NCBI GenBank assembly: GCA_900617975.1
Contig: UZAE01012091.1
Location: 1 to 64,000, forward strand
Source: Rodentolepis nana
Taxonomy: Eukaryota; Platyhelminthes; Cestoda; Cyclophyllidea; Hymenolepididae
DNA: 64,000 nt
Reading direction: 5' to 3'
Shown: positions 60,701 through 64,000 of the stretch, in pieces
Position numbering within the stretch: position 1 is the stretch's first letter
How the letters are laid out: each line of letters starts with the position of its first letter
The notes under the pieces: model-generated
Told to the model about the DNA's origin: nothing
The model's input: only the letters and a program-made list of their open reading frames with translations
Databases searched by the model: none
Position numbers and translations under genes: made by a program

Positions 60701-63656
60701 AGTCCTGCTCAAGGTTCAGGACTGAATTTAAAATTCGAATGTTGCCATTTTCGTATTTTCAGAGTCAAAATTACAAAAGAATAGTTATTTAATTTCATCT
60801 ACTTCGAGTTTTAATAAAGATCTCTCTATCAAACTATCGTATTAAAATCATCAGAAGCCGATCATGTTTACTCAGTATATCTGACGGTTCGTAAAACTGT
60901 CAAGTATTTGTCGTAATTCGCATTAAGTCTGTGCTAGTGTATTATCTACTTAATCCTCTTGGTATTAGATGGTTGTTAATGCCTATTTCTAGTATCACTA
61001 TGTATTGACTATCGATATTTTCTTCCTTGAATTTTGTTAATCTAGCAATGAAGCCGGGGAAGAAATTGCATGGACCAATGAATGGAAATGCATTTTTCTA
61101 CGAATGACAAACTTAAACGAGGTCGTTGAATTCCCAACGGAGGTTGAAATAAGGACCTACTTCGAGCAGTATGGTACCGTTACAGATATTCTTGTTCAAG
61201 CAGTGGCTGGTGAAATTTATGTTATGTTTTCAAGAGGATCGGAAGCTAAATCGGCCTTATCTTCTAAAACTCACTGCTTGAAGGGCTGCAATTTTAGGAG
61301 CCATCCAACTCGTAAATTCCCATGTGAAATCAAGTAAGATAAATATATTCTTGTTTTCAATTTTAATGTTATTAAAATAATCGAAAGTCAATTTCGTTTT
61401 TAATTTTGGATGTAACTGTTTAAATTGGAGCACCGCTAGTTTGAGTTTGAAATCAAAGTGTGTTCTAAGAAACCACGAATTTTAATGATACTTCTGCCTG
61501 TATCAAATTCACTCACTCATGTTTGTAAAATGTATATATTGGCCAGATTTACAGGAAATCATCAATGTTGATAGCCATCCACTTCGTAGAAAGTGCATCA
61601 CTGTGCCTAGACTAAAGTAGTCTATCAGATATTCCAAAAGTCAATGCATTTCTAATCACTCACAAAATAATTGATAGTTTTTATCAAAAACTATCATATT
61701 TCTTAATAATTGGATTCCGCGTGATAATCTAGTTCAAGATAATGTGACTTGAGACTTCGATAGGAGCAGCGACTAGTGAATTATAAAATTTTAGTGCACA
61801 CTTCCTACTGATTTTCCTGAGTGTGACAGACCTACAAGCTCTAGAGATATGGCACTTTCAAACATCATATTTTTTGCAAGAGAACACGTTTTTTGAATTG
61901 GAGGAGACGAGATCTGAATGGGTCTTGATTAGTCAACACGAATTTAGTAATGTGAGTTAGTATGAAGATGTATGATGACCATGAATGGTAGAAGATGTGA
62001 AAAATGACTAAGAAATACCAAGATTTCGTAAAGAGTGTAATGGAACAGCCATCTTACCGAAACGTCTACAATATTCCAAATCGGACGAATTGCAAGCCGT
62101 TGAGCCCCTCTATTGTTTTTTGCTATGCACCAATGTTACCACTGTTGTATGCACTTCCACCATTTGACCGAATTTCACGGTGTGTTCTTTAGCTAGAGAA
62201 TACGATTCTTTTTCGTTTTGGTAAGTGAAGTTCAAGCCTTTGCCTGATAGATGACAATTTTTTCCAGACTAGCTGTGGAGATGAGCAAAAGAGTTTGCTT
62301 AATTTGGATGATAATGGTAGCAAATTGAATGTAAATTGTTCCCTTCAAGTCAAAGCATTCACTCTCTCCAATCTTATTTCATGGCTGATGATATTCTCTA
62401 GGCTCTAAATAGTAATTGCCGGGTGTCTGAGGAATTGGATAGAGGTTAATCGAAGCCCAAATATCAATTCGTTAGGAAAACAGGCGGCTTTATTTGTTTT
62501 TTACATCGAGTAATGTGCATTCATGGTTCAACGGAGCTCACATGCTACCCTGGCGTCTGTGCACAATCGTGAGAAGTTATAACCATCAATAAAATTTAGT
62601 GACTTCCGATAGTTCTATAAAATCATTTGTTTTATTTCCATTTTTGCCCTGATGAGGCCACTAACTACCATGGAATTTTCGTAACTCATATGTGAAAATA
62701 TTTCTACTGATGCTTGGTCATGTTTTAGAGAACCTTCAACTGCAGTGTCAGAGACTGAGTCTTCACTGAAGCCATCGCAGTCATCGTTATCCCAATCACC
62801 CTCAATTCAATCTCCGCAACAATCGCAAAACGGGGCCACAGTAACTCAAACGACTTCAGATTCATCTTTTTCAAGGTAAACTTTGCATTGACCAAATATC
62901 AGTCACTAATGTGCCATGGAATGAAATAAAGCTCTCAACGATTTTGCTAGAAAGTGTGAATGTCTCTATTAGGTCAAATAGTGGAAAATGGTTAGTGAGA
63001 TGTGATGCATAACTTTGAGAGTTTTAGGTAATTGGATGTATGCCTTAGTCAGGCATTAATTGGGTAGAATGCTCAGTGTAAGAGCAGACGAGTGATGGCT
63101 CAATTTTAGAGAAGTTGAGTCGTTGGGATGTATTCTAATTTACCCCTCCTCTTCCTCTGTACCCGCGTCCGCATTTTTATCGGTTGGAGTGATTCGTAAT
63201 AACTATCAGTAATTTTGTAAAGTTATTCAATCTGACCATTGCAAAAAGACACTGAGAGCTTATGTGGCATCCGTGAATCTGTTAGAAAGGGTGGAAGTTG
63301 TCAATGAGCACGAACAACACTTGAAGAATAAAATATTTCATGTGATTACGTCCCTCAGAAATGAAATCAGATCAGAGCATGCCATGGAAATATGAAATTA
63401 TGAAATGACTTTGAAACACGATTATAATTCACCACACCTTAACAGAGGATGCTTCAATCAACTCACCCCTCTTTTTGACGGAACAGCTGATTTGTTTGTT
63501 TGTGCACTTATCTCCCTACGGCTAATTAGGCGAATGTTAATTTCGCCGCTCCGACCTCTATACACCCTTCGATCAACTCAAGTTATCTATGATCACTTTC
63601 AACAATTTGCCAAGAGTATTCATGTCACCCGCTCTGCAAAACCACCCAAGGTGTAG
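27472..63656 (+). CDS. Giant multi-RRM-like protein gene, about 43 phase-2 exons
   Basis: Gene-level model; exons are listed separately. Every exon has an AG acceptor and a GT donor (mostly gtaagt, gtgagt or gtaaga), begins with the third base of a codon and ends after the second, so all junctions are phase 2 and any internal exon can be skipped without a frameshift. The summed coding length is about 5,904 nt (about 1,967 residues). Domain order: three RRM-like modules, short linkers, three more modules, a long Ser/Glu/Gln-rich linker region, four modules, Ser-rich linkers, two modules, a Ser/Gln linker and a truncated last module. No signal peptide is seen, so an intracellular RNA-binding role is inferred from the fold, not shown. 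It could be two genes, the second starting near 34,766. I do not recognise a named orthologue. Confidence 0.6.
28228..28464 (+). CDS. Exon 2: RRM-like module (type 2)
   Basis: Acceptor cattttag, donor gtaagc, 237 nt, phase 2 on both sides. It encodes EQEFQYLRYEVCEV, then a charged helix rich in Lys/Leu (DLKPELKKARLKLF), then RIGLLGFNINKEAQVAAKV and GWSVKLSVVDEKE. The strand-helix-strand-helix-strand spacing looks like a very divergent RRM, but this assignment rests on pattern only. The paralogous exon 35790-36026 has exactly the same length. Confidence 0.65.
29804..30043 (+). CDS. Candidate extra exon (possible poison exon)
   Basis: An open 240-nt stretch with acceptor gggcag, donor gtgagt and phase 2 at both ends, encoding a basic peptide (KRDSRPPKKRFYMNP near its C-terminal third). 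If joined directly after exon 2, whose last bases are TA, its first base A makes TAA, a stop. It may be an alternative stop-introducing exon or a chance ORF. No matching exon was found at the equivalent place of the second triad. Confidence 0.25.
30379..30660 (+). CDS. Exon 3: RRM-like module (type 3)
   Basis: Acceptor ttatttag, donor gtaagt, 282 nt, phase 2. It contains strand KMQYVQYEML, helix ALSELLWKFFQKE, strand DVVYVHPHTSSL, strand CGIIVLPT, helix KETAEQYRAKSG and strand GWKIDLHHAE. The match to 36782-37057 is clear in both helices and in the GW(K/R)IDL motif. Confidence 0.7.
31155..31298 (-). CDS. Possible 47-residue secreted peptide
   Basis: A minus-strand ORF within an intron of the + gene. 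It starts MNKFLLGGLLGIFSVALMPV, a signal-peptide-like stretch with an SYA cleavage-like site, followed by a short acidic and polar tail ending in TGA. It may be chance; no splice or homology support. Confidence 0.2.
   Translation of the reverse strand: MNKFLLGGLLGIFSVALMPVNSYAKNEEDKENLHSTTLSFLANTLSD
31845..31904 (+). CDS. Micro-exon, 60 nt linker
   Basis: Acceptor tattttgcag, donor gtgggt (weaker). It encodes 20 residues, RVTPETEKRVEISCAEADT plus a split codon. Phase 2 on both sides. Charged linker without a recognisable fold. Confidence 0.5.
32154..32174 (+). repeat. Poly-C tract
   Basis: About 21 bases of C with a single T, in an intron. Similar C-runs lie at 32,622-32,635, 38,003-38,015, 39,115-39,124 and 6,218-6,228. 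Confidence 0.8.
33106..33177 (+). CDS. Micro-exon, 72 nt linker
   Basis: Acceptor gtttttttaag after a good pyrimidine tract, donor gtaaga, phase 2. The 24 residues are Ser/Glu/Gln-rich (DPSQTESSIAKLVAECSSSG, then QDE). Confidence 0.6.
33265..33309 (+). CDS. Micro-exon, 45 nt linker
   Basis: Acceptor attctctcag, donor gtaagc, phase 2. It encodes VRSKSTNSSTTQSR, a Ser/Thr-rich basic linker placed just before the second RRM triad. Confidence 0.55.
34089..34103 (+). CDS. Candidate 15-nt micro-exon
   Basis: Acceptor ctgcttag, donor gtaagt, with phase 2 preserved (codes for SRQL). The polypyrimidine tract is poor and a match this short can arise by chance; it is not counted in the gene model. Confidence 0.2.
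34766..35050 (+). CDS. RRM-like module (type 1), second triad
   Basis: Acceptor ctatttccag, donor gtatga, 285 nt, phase 2. It aligns with exon 1 along its whole length: ISRLIVYKM, PSKEAIADYFKVFGEIKRI, GLIEFETTESVRKVM and FTIGIESIPV. Unlike exon 1 it is open back to the acceptor, so it can be an internal exon; its ATG at 34794 is at the position equivalent to the exon 1 start. Confidence 0.7.
35790..36026 (+). CDS. RRM-like module (type 2), second triad
   Basis: Acceptor ttatgacag, donor gtaagt, 237 nt, phase 2; same length as 28228-28464. Conserved features are F-Q-Y-(M/L)-R near the start, LKRAQAKFFNESQRIGILGY in the middle and a W-x-(L/V)-(E/K)-L-S end. The final codon is split as TA plus the next base. 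Confidence 0.7.
36782..37057 (+). CDS. RRM-like module (type 3), second triad
   Basis: Acceptor cttgtttccag, donor gtaagt, 276 nt, phase 2. Encodes FAELFNTTLGDYMRYVKYKI, then ILWTFLREEDVIYIYPNSCS, PYGTIVVANERIAEKF and GWRIDLLL. Paralogous to 30379-30660. Confidence 0.75.
37875..37946 (+). CDS. Micro-exon, 72 nt Pro/Ser/Glu linker
   Basis: Acceptor ttcaaacag after a T-rich tract, donor gtaagt, phase 2. Encodes GDPPETKTSQSQTPEKPSPE followed by KSV: a Pro/Ser/Lys/Glu disordered linker with SPxK-type sites. Confidence 0.65.
38477..38518 (+). CDS. Candidate micro-exon, 42 nt
   Basis: Acceptor gtattaccag, donor gtaagc, phase 2 on both sides (LSFTLIKQSTPIN). It fits the frame of its neighbours, but the peptide is less Ser-rich than the other linkers. 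Confidence 0.45.
   Translation, partial: TLLHSDKAKHTNK
38623..38670 (+). CDS. Micro-exon, 48 nt Ser-rich
   Basis: Acceptor tcttaatttag, donor gtgagt, phase 2. Encodes SPSAASPRSTSSSSA; nine of 15 residues are serine or threonine. Confidence 0.6.
39238..39291 (+). CDS. Micro-exon, 54 nt
   Basis: Acceptor taaaaatag, donor gtaaga, phase 2. Encodes TSNTSVQRRLPSLPRVS, a basic Ser/Pro linker. Confidence 0.55.
39892..39914 (+). repeat. (TA)n microsatellite
   Basis: About 11 TA units inside an intron of the + gene. Confidence 0.8.
40648..40707 (+). CDS. Micro-exon, 60 nt (duplicated-unit A)
   Basis: Acceptor tttctaaag, donor gtaagt, phase 2. Encodes RNDDPRGMNRLKLTQSRSS. Its duplicate near 44,656-44,690 has lost the base after the acceptor and diverges before the donor. 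Confidence 0.6.
41250..41351 (+). CDS. Micro-exon, 102 nt (unit A)
   Basis: Acceptor ttgtctaag, donor gtaaga, phase 2. Encodes SETDAKRIENVESPPDEMSS, then KSRDKFVPKLASD. The duplicate at about 45,317-45,417 keeps the coding sequence, but its donor GT has become TT, so only this copy can be spliced normally. Confidence 0.65.
41970..42047 (+). CDS. 26-residue acidic repeat exon 1a
   Basis: Acceptor atcttcaaag, donor gtaagt, 78 nt, phase 2. Encodes EKETSQKAESSRTSETEYSF then EDKSEE. First of a run of acidic linker exons of 75 or 78 nt. Confidence 0.7.
42199..42273 (+). CDS. Acidic repeat exon 2a (75 nt)
   Basis: Acceptor gcttgaaag, donor gtgagt, phase 2. Encodes VEKNVLHPERSEQQFGKSSL then EESG. 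Shares the E-Q-Q / S-S / E-E spacing of its neighbours. Confidence 0.7.
42955..43032 (+). CDS. Acidic repeat exon 3a (78 nt)
   Basis: Acceptor ttatttgaag, donor gtaaat, phase 2. Encodes AEEHMEQQNDSEHLEHEKRL then DEEIE. Confidence 0.7.
43201..43278 (+). CDS. Acidic repeat exon 4a (78 nt), unique to unit A
   Basis: Acceptor cattgaaag, donor gtaggc, phase 2. Encodes SEKSEEQFEICEQGQTKTSS then AVEIK. The second duplicated unit has a deletion of about 230 bp at this place, which removes this exon. Confidence 0.6.
43432..43509 (+). CDS. Acidic repeat exon 5a (78 nt)
   Basis: Acceptor tattgcaag, donor gtaatt, phase 2. Encodes VGENLHHHEDYEQQQMDRSS then DEAGK. The His-rich and Gln-rich patches resemble exon 3a. 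Confidence 0.7.
43643..43720 (+). CDS. Acidic repeat exon 6a (78 nt)
   Basis: Acceptor cattttgtag, donor gtaatg, phase 2. Encodes TEDIPEGIEGDETQQSENAF then SEDIE. Confidence 0.7.
46033..46110 (+). CDS. Acidic repeat exon 1b (78 nt)
   Basis: Duplicate of 41970-42047. Acceptor atcttcaaag, donor gtgagt, phase 2. Differs from 1a by two residues near the end (YSSEDES instead of YSFEDKS). Confidence 0.7.
46262..46336 (+). CDS. Acidic repeat exon 2b (75 nt)
   Basis: Duplicate of 42199-42273; acceptor gcttgaaag, donor gtgagt, phase 2. Nearly identical, with SSSEES in place of SSLEES. Confidence 0.7.
46906..46983 (+). CDS. Acidic repeat exon 3b (78 nt)
   Basis: Duplicate of 42955-43032; acceptor ttatttgaag, donor gtaaat, phase 2. 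Changes are conservative (NDGEHLEHEKRLEEE). Confidence 0.7.
47160..47237 (+). CDS. Acidic repeat exon 5b (78 nt)
   Basis: Duplicate of 43432-43509; acceptor tattgcaag, donor gtaatt, phase 2. Contains YHEDYEQQQLDRSSDEAGK. Confidence 0.7.
47371..47448 (+). CDS. Acidic repeat exon 6b (78 nt)
   Basis: Duplicate of 43643-43720 with an identical coding sequence as far as I can read; acceptor cattttgtag, donor gtaatg, phase 2. Confidence 0.7.
47654..47728 (+). CDS. Linker exon, 75 nt
   Basis: Acceptor tttttctgtag, donor gtaagt, phase 2. Encodes YAYRHLDNSNEIHQVESFSD then GQAN. Related in length and composition to the acidic repeat exons, but outside the duplicated unit. Confidence 0.65.
48143..48478 (+). 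CDS. RRM-like module with Ser-rich N-terminal linker
   Basis: Acceptor tctcattttag, donor gtaagt, 336 nt, phase 2. About 37 Ser/Pro/Glu-rich residues come first, then an RRM pattern: VRVRFTFLD, helix DILAIERHFRQFGDI, strand ISVYLHN, strand EGNVVFRWRHDAIKAIANSL, strand CRFDFFSKI. The motif HFRQFGDI matches the first helix and turn of the other RRM modules. Confidence 0.75.
49908..50126 (+). CDS. Divergent module, possibly RRM-derived
   Basis: Acceptor tctgttgcag, donor gtaaga, 219 nt, phase 2. Encodes MRICREFEGRSHQPGEIIEL, a basic stretch ISRRKNKN, then FGAFFVKYFNQDAEYFYYF. The aromatic strand-like second half suggests an eroded RRM, but I cannot assign a fold with confidence. Confidence 0.6.
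51112..51363 (+). CDS. RRM-like module
   Basis: Acceptor tctattttag, donor gtaagt, 252 nt, phase 2. Contains strand YAVGFQFPGK, helix NIEAIAKNFERFGQLQRI, strand GKGFAVFSQIQSSLLAHL. GKGFAVF is the closest match to a canonical RNP1 octamer in the gene, so this module may be the best RNA binder. Confidence 0.7.
52212..52516 (-). mobile_element. SINE-like retroposon, copy 3
   Basis: 305 bp, minus orientation, inserted in an intron of the + gene. Perfect 14-bp duplications TGATCGCAATAGTT at 52198-52211 and 52517-52530. The 3' tail is an AAATA-type simple repeat, typical of target-primed retroposition. Confidence 0.8.
52655..52681 (+). CDS. Candidate 27-nt micro-exon
   Basis: Acceptor cagcttaaag, donor gtaaga, phase 2 (EREFVDDC). 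It fits between its neighbours in frame, but the acceptor tract is purine-rich and the stretch is short; it may be chance. Confidence 0.2.
53235..53525 (+). CDS. RRM-like module (type 3-like)
   Basis: Acceptor tcttgcaag, donor gtaagt, 291 nt, phase 2. Encodes an N-terminal LGQLMRRYKMYRVDFRVS, helix EFTAICEWLCRRS, strand YQLEIAYD, strand KGSVKFWNFASAEAF, then FEIGDAIFQCGGG. The lead-in LGxxM(R)xYKxY(K)(V/I) resembles the type 3 modules at 30.4 and 36.8 kb. Confidence 0.7.
54109..54189 (+). CDS. Linker exon, 81 nt
   Basis: Acceptor gcattcttttag, donor gtaagt, phase 2. Encodes AVHIVESIKINAILGGLVTK then LLKKAL. Hydrophobic and helical rather than Ser-rich, so it may form an amphipathic helix. 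Confidence 0.6.
54729..54842 (+). CDS. Linker exon, 114 nt
   Basis: Acceptor tactgttttag, donor gtaatt, phase 2. Encodes EDASKDDNAVSLTNSVAIAK then PIESLGPPSIKTRPSGY. Confidence 0.65.
55011..55094 (+). CDS. Linker exon, 84 nt
   Basis: Acceptor cattttgcag, donor gtaagt, phase 2. Encodes YRLVRITPIFNPEPEMMLTV then KLNLTDD; strand-like, perhaps part of a degenerate domain. Confidence 0.65.
56531..56620 (+). CDS. Linker exon, 90 nt
   Basis: Acceptor tgcggtatag, donor gtaaat, phase 2. Encodes AEDAGPEETKSSPSPTSSDF then SPSKDDTIS; Ser/Pro/Asp-rich, with several potential proline-directed phosphosites. Confidence 0.65.
56777..56866 (+). CDS. Linker exon, 90 nt
   Basis: Acceptor atctcttag, donor gtgagt, phase 2, open throughout. 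Encodes IALQTNNASYPLCPTSSRKL then KVSHLIEVT. Confidence 0.55.
57233..57403 (+). CDS. Ser/Asn-rich linker exon, 171 nt
   Basis: Acceptor catcttttcag, donor gtaagc, phase 2. The longest pure linker: AMKFLNSLPRKSSVEIDDSS, then Ser/Gly/Asn-rich sequence ending DSETSQPILESS. Confidence 0.65.
58056..58154 (+). CDS. Linker exon, 99 nt
   Basis: Acceptor caaccactttcag, donor gtaagt, phase 2. Encodes PCPRPKGQRRVTFSDEISYR then SMTSSSSNSSEV. RRVTFSD resembles an RVxF-type protein phosphatase 1 docking sequence; this is inference from the motif alone. Confidence 0.65.
58630..58788 (+). CDS. Linker exon, 159 nt
   Basis: Acceptor actgtaactag, donor gtaatt, phase 2. Encodes PNSSECEKLSQAAVKQPGTD, LEDTESDQQDVSCDLTSISP and SKELQKPASPSE; acidic and Ser-rich. 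Confidence 0.6.
60040..60339 (+). CDS. RRM module, family A (300 nt)
   Basis: Acceptor ccccatgtag, donor gtaaga, exactly 300 nt, phase 2. Pattern: CPCIRLQRL, FPSEDRLKAFFQKFGIVERV, FMKPSDPNSFVLFSNKTEAQ, NALSVPTHSVNGWQFNVFPA. Paralogous along its whole length to the minus-strand exons 15546-15845 and 8865-9164, both also exactly 300 nt. Flanking intron sequence is related too. Confidence 0.8.
61046..61333 (+). CDS. RRM module, 288 nt
   Basis: Acceptor gttaatctag, donor gtaaga, phase 2. Pattern: WKCIFLRMTNLNEV, PTEVEIRTYFEQYGTVTDIL, EIYVMFSRGSEAKSALSS, THCLKGCNFRSHPTRKFP. Closest in the window to family A and to the minus-strand terminal exon 22511-22829. Confidence 0.75.
62729..62875 (+). CDS. 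Ser/Gln-rich linker exon, 147 nt
   Basis: Acceptor catgttttag, donor gtaaac, phase 2. Encodes EPSTAVSETESSLKPSQSSL, SQSPSIQSPQQSQNGATVTQ then TTSDSSFS. It takes the place, between RRM exons, that the 120-nt Ser-rich exon (7763-7882) has on the minus strand. Confidence 0.7.
63530..63656 (+). CDS. Terminal RRM module, family B, truncated by TAG
   Basis: Acceptor gctaattag, phase 2 entry. Reads MLISPLRPLYT, STQVIYDHFQQFAKSIHV, TRSAKPPKV, then TAG at 63654-63656, where the minus-strand paralogue (5213-5432) has a tyrosine codon and continues through strand 3. The RRM therefore ends before its second half. Homology continues past the stop, so the truncation is recent. Confidence 0.5.
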
Positions 63657-64000
63657 GTCACGCTTGAAGGATCTCCTTGTTTGTCAGAAGTTAATTCCTG
63701 GAAATTTCAAAGCACCGAAATCCTTCAGGTTCTTAATCTAGGAAAAGTTCATTCAATATCTCTGTAAACGCCTAAGTAGTATTTGAACTGTGGCAAAGCA
63801 TTACGATATGATTAAACTTGCCACATGAGATCTTTGGGCCAACCTGATTAATTTGCTGTGAATTACAACAACCTTCCACCTTCAATTAATTAATTTAAAG
63901 AATTTGTGTATGTAGTGGTAAGTTAATACACACTCAAGTGTGCATTGGCTCATAGGCACATTATTTAATGTGGTCCAGAGCAAGTAAAGATATCTGTTTC

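Noticed and set aside
62004..62192. Plus-strand ORF followed by a gtaagt at 62,221
   Set aside because: The stretch between the ORF and the donor contains a stop in the relevant frame; no phase-2 exon can be built.
1..64000. CRISPR array, operon or tRNA genes
   Set aside because: The window is eukaryotic; repeats found are transposons, exon duplications and segmental copies, and no cloverleaf tRNA was recognised by eye.

Overview
The window is eukaryotic, AT-rich nuclear DNA (roughly 35-37% GC) from a metazoan. It has GT-AG introns, short exons scattered over kilobases, a mellifera-type mariner transposon, LTR and SINE-like retroelements, and TRIM-like RING/Cys-rich domains. The overall look fits a parasitic or free-living flatworm or another small-genome invertebrate. 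The phylum is a guess; the eukaryotic nature is not. Most long ORFs are shadows; the real coding DNA is in small exons found by splice signals and reading phase.

Right part, + strand (27.4-63.7 kb): one very long gene model of about 43 exons and 5.9 kb of coding sequence over 36 kb. Every exon junction I can place is phase 2: each internal exon is a multiple of 3, starts with the last base of a codon and ends with the first two. The model encodes about 13 divergent RRM-like (RNA-recognition-motif-like) modules, one per exon, joined by 14-57-residue Ser/Thr/Glu/Gln-rich linkers, also one per exon. A triad of RRM exons (27.5-30.7 kb) is duplicated at 34.8-37.1 kb. A cluster of acidic 25-26-residue linker exons (40.2-43.8 kb) is duplicated at 44.1-47.5 kb, with losses in the second copy.

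Left part, - strand (0-27 kb): a tandem array of TRIM-like genes whose exons lead, in matching splice phase, into RRM exons paralogous to those at the 3' end of the + gene. Copy 2 (17.6 to 5.2 kb) looks intact: RING half plus Cys-rich box, coiled coil, tail, two RRM exons of exactly 300 nt, a 120-nt Ser-rich exon and a terminal RRM exon with stop and AATAAA. Copy 3 (26.6 to 22.5 kb) is also open. Copy 1 (2.7-1.7 kb) is a pseudogene. Decayed RRM exons lie at about 6.0, 19.5 and 25.0 kb. The first RING exon, with the first two zinc cysteines, was not found for any copy.

The two halves are related as an inverted duplication: 60.0, 62.3, 62.7 and 63.5 kb (+) match 9.1, 7.2, 7.8 and 5.4 kb (-), in mirror order apart from one local exchange. 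Mobile elements fill the left half: two mariners that share the same inactivating lesions, two solo LTRs (one with its empty paralogous site also in the window) and two of three SINE-like copies, each with 14-bp target duplications. A decayed TALE-homeobox copy sits at 10.8-11.4 kb. Two N bases (5866, 18085) are present, and the second lies exactly where the paralogy switches, so local misassembly is possible.
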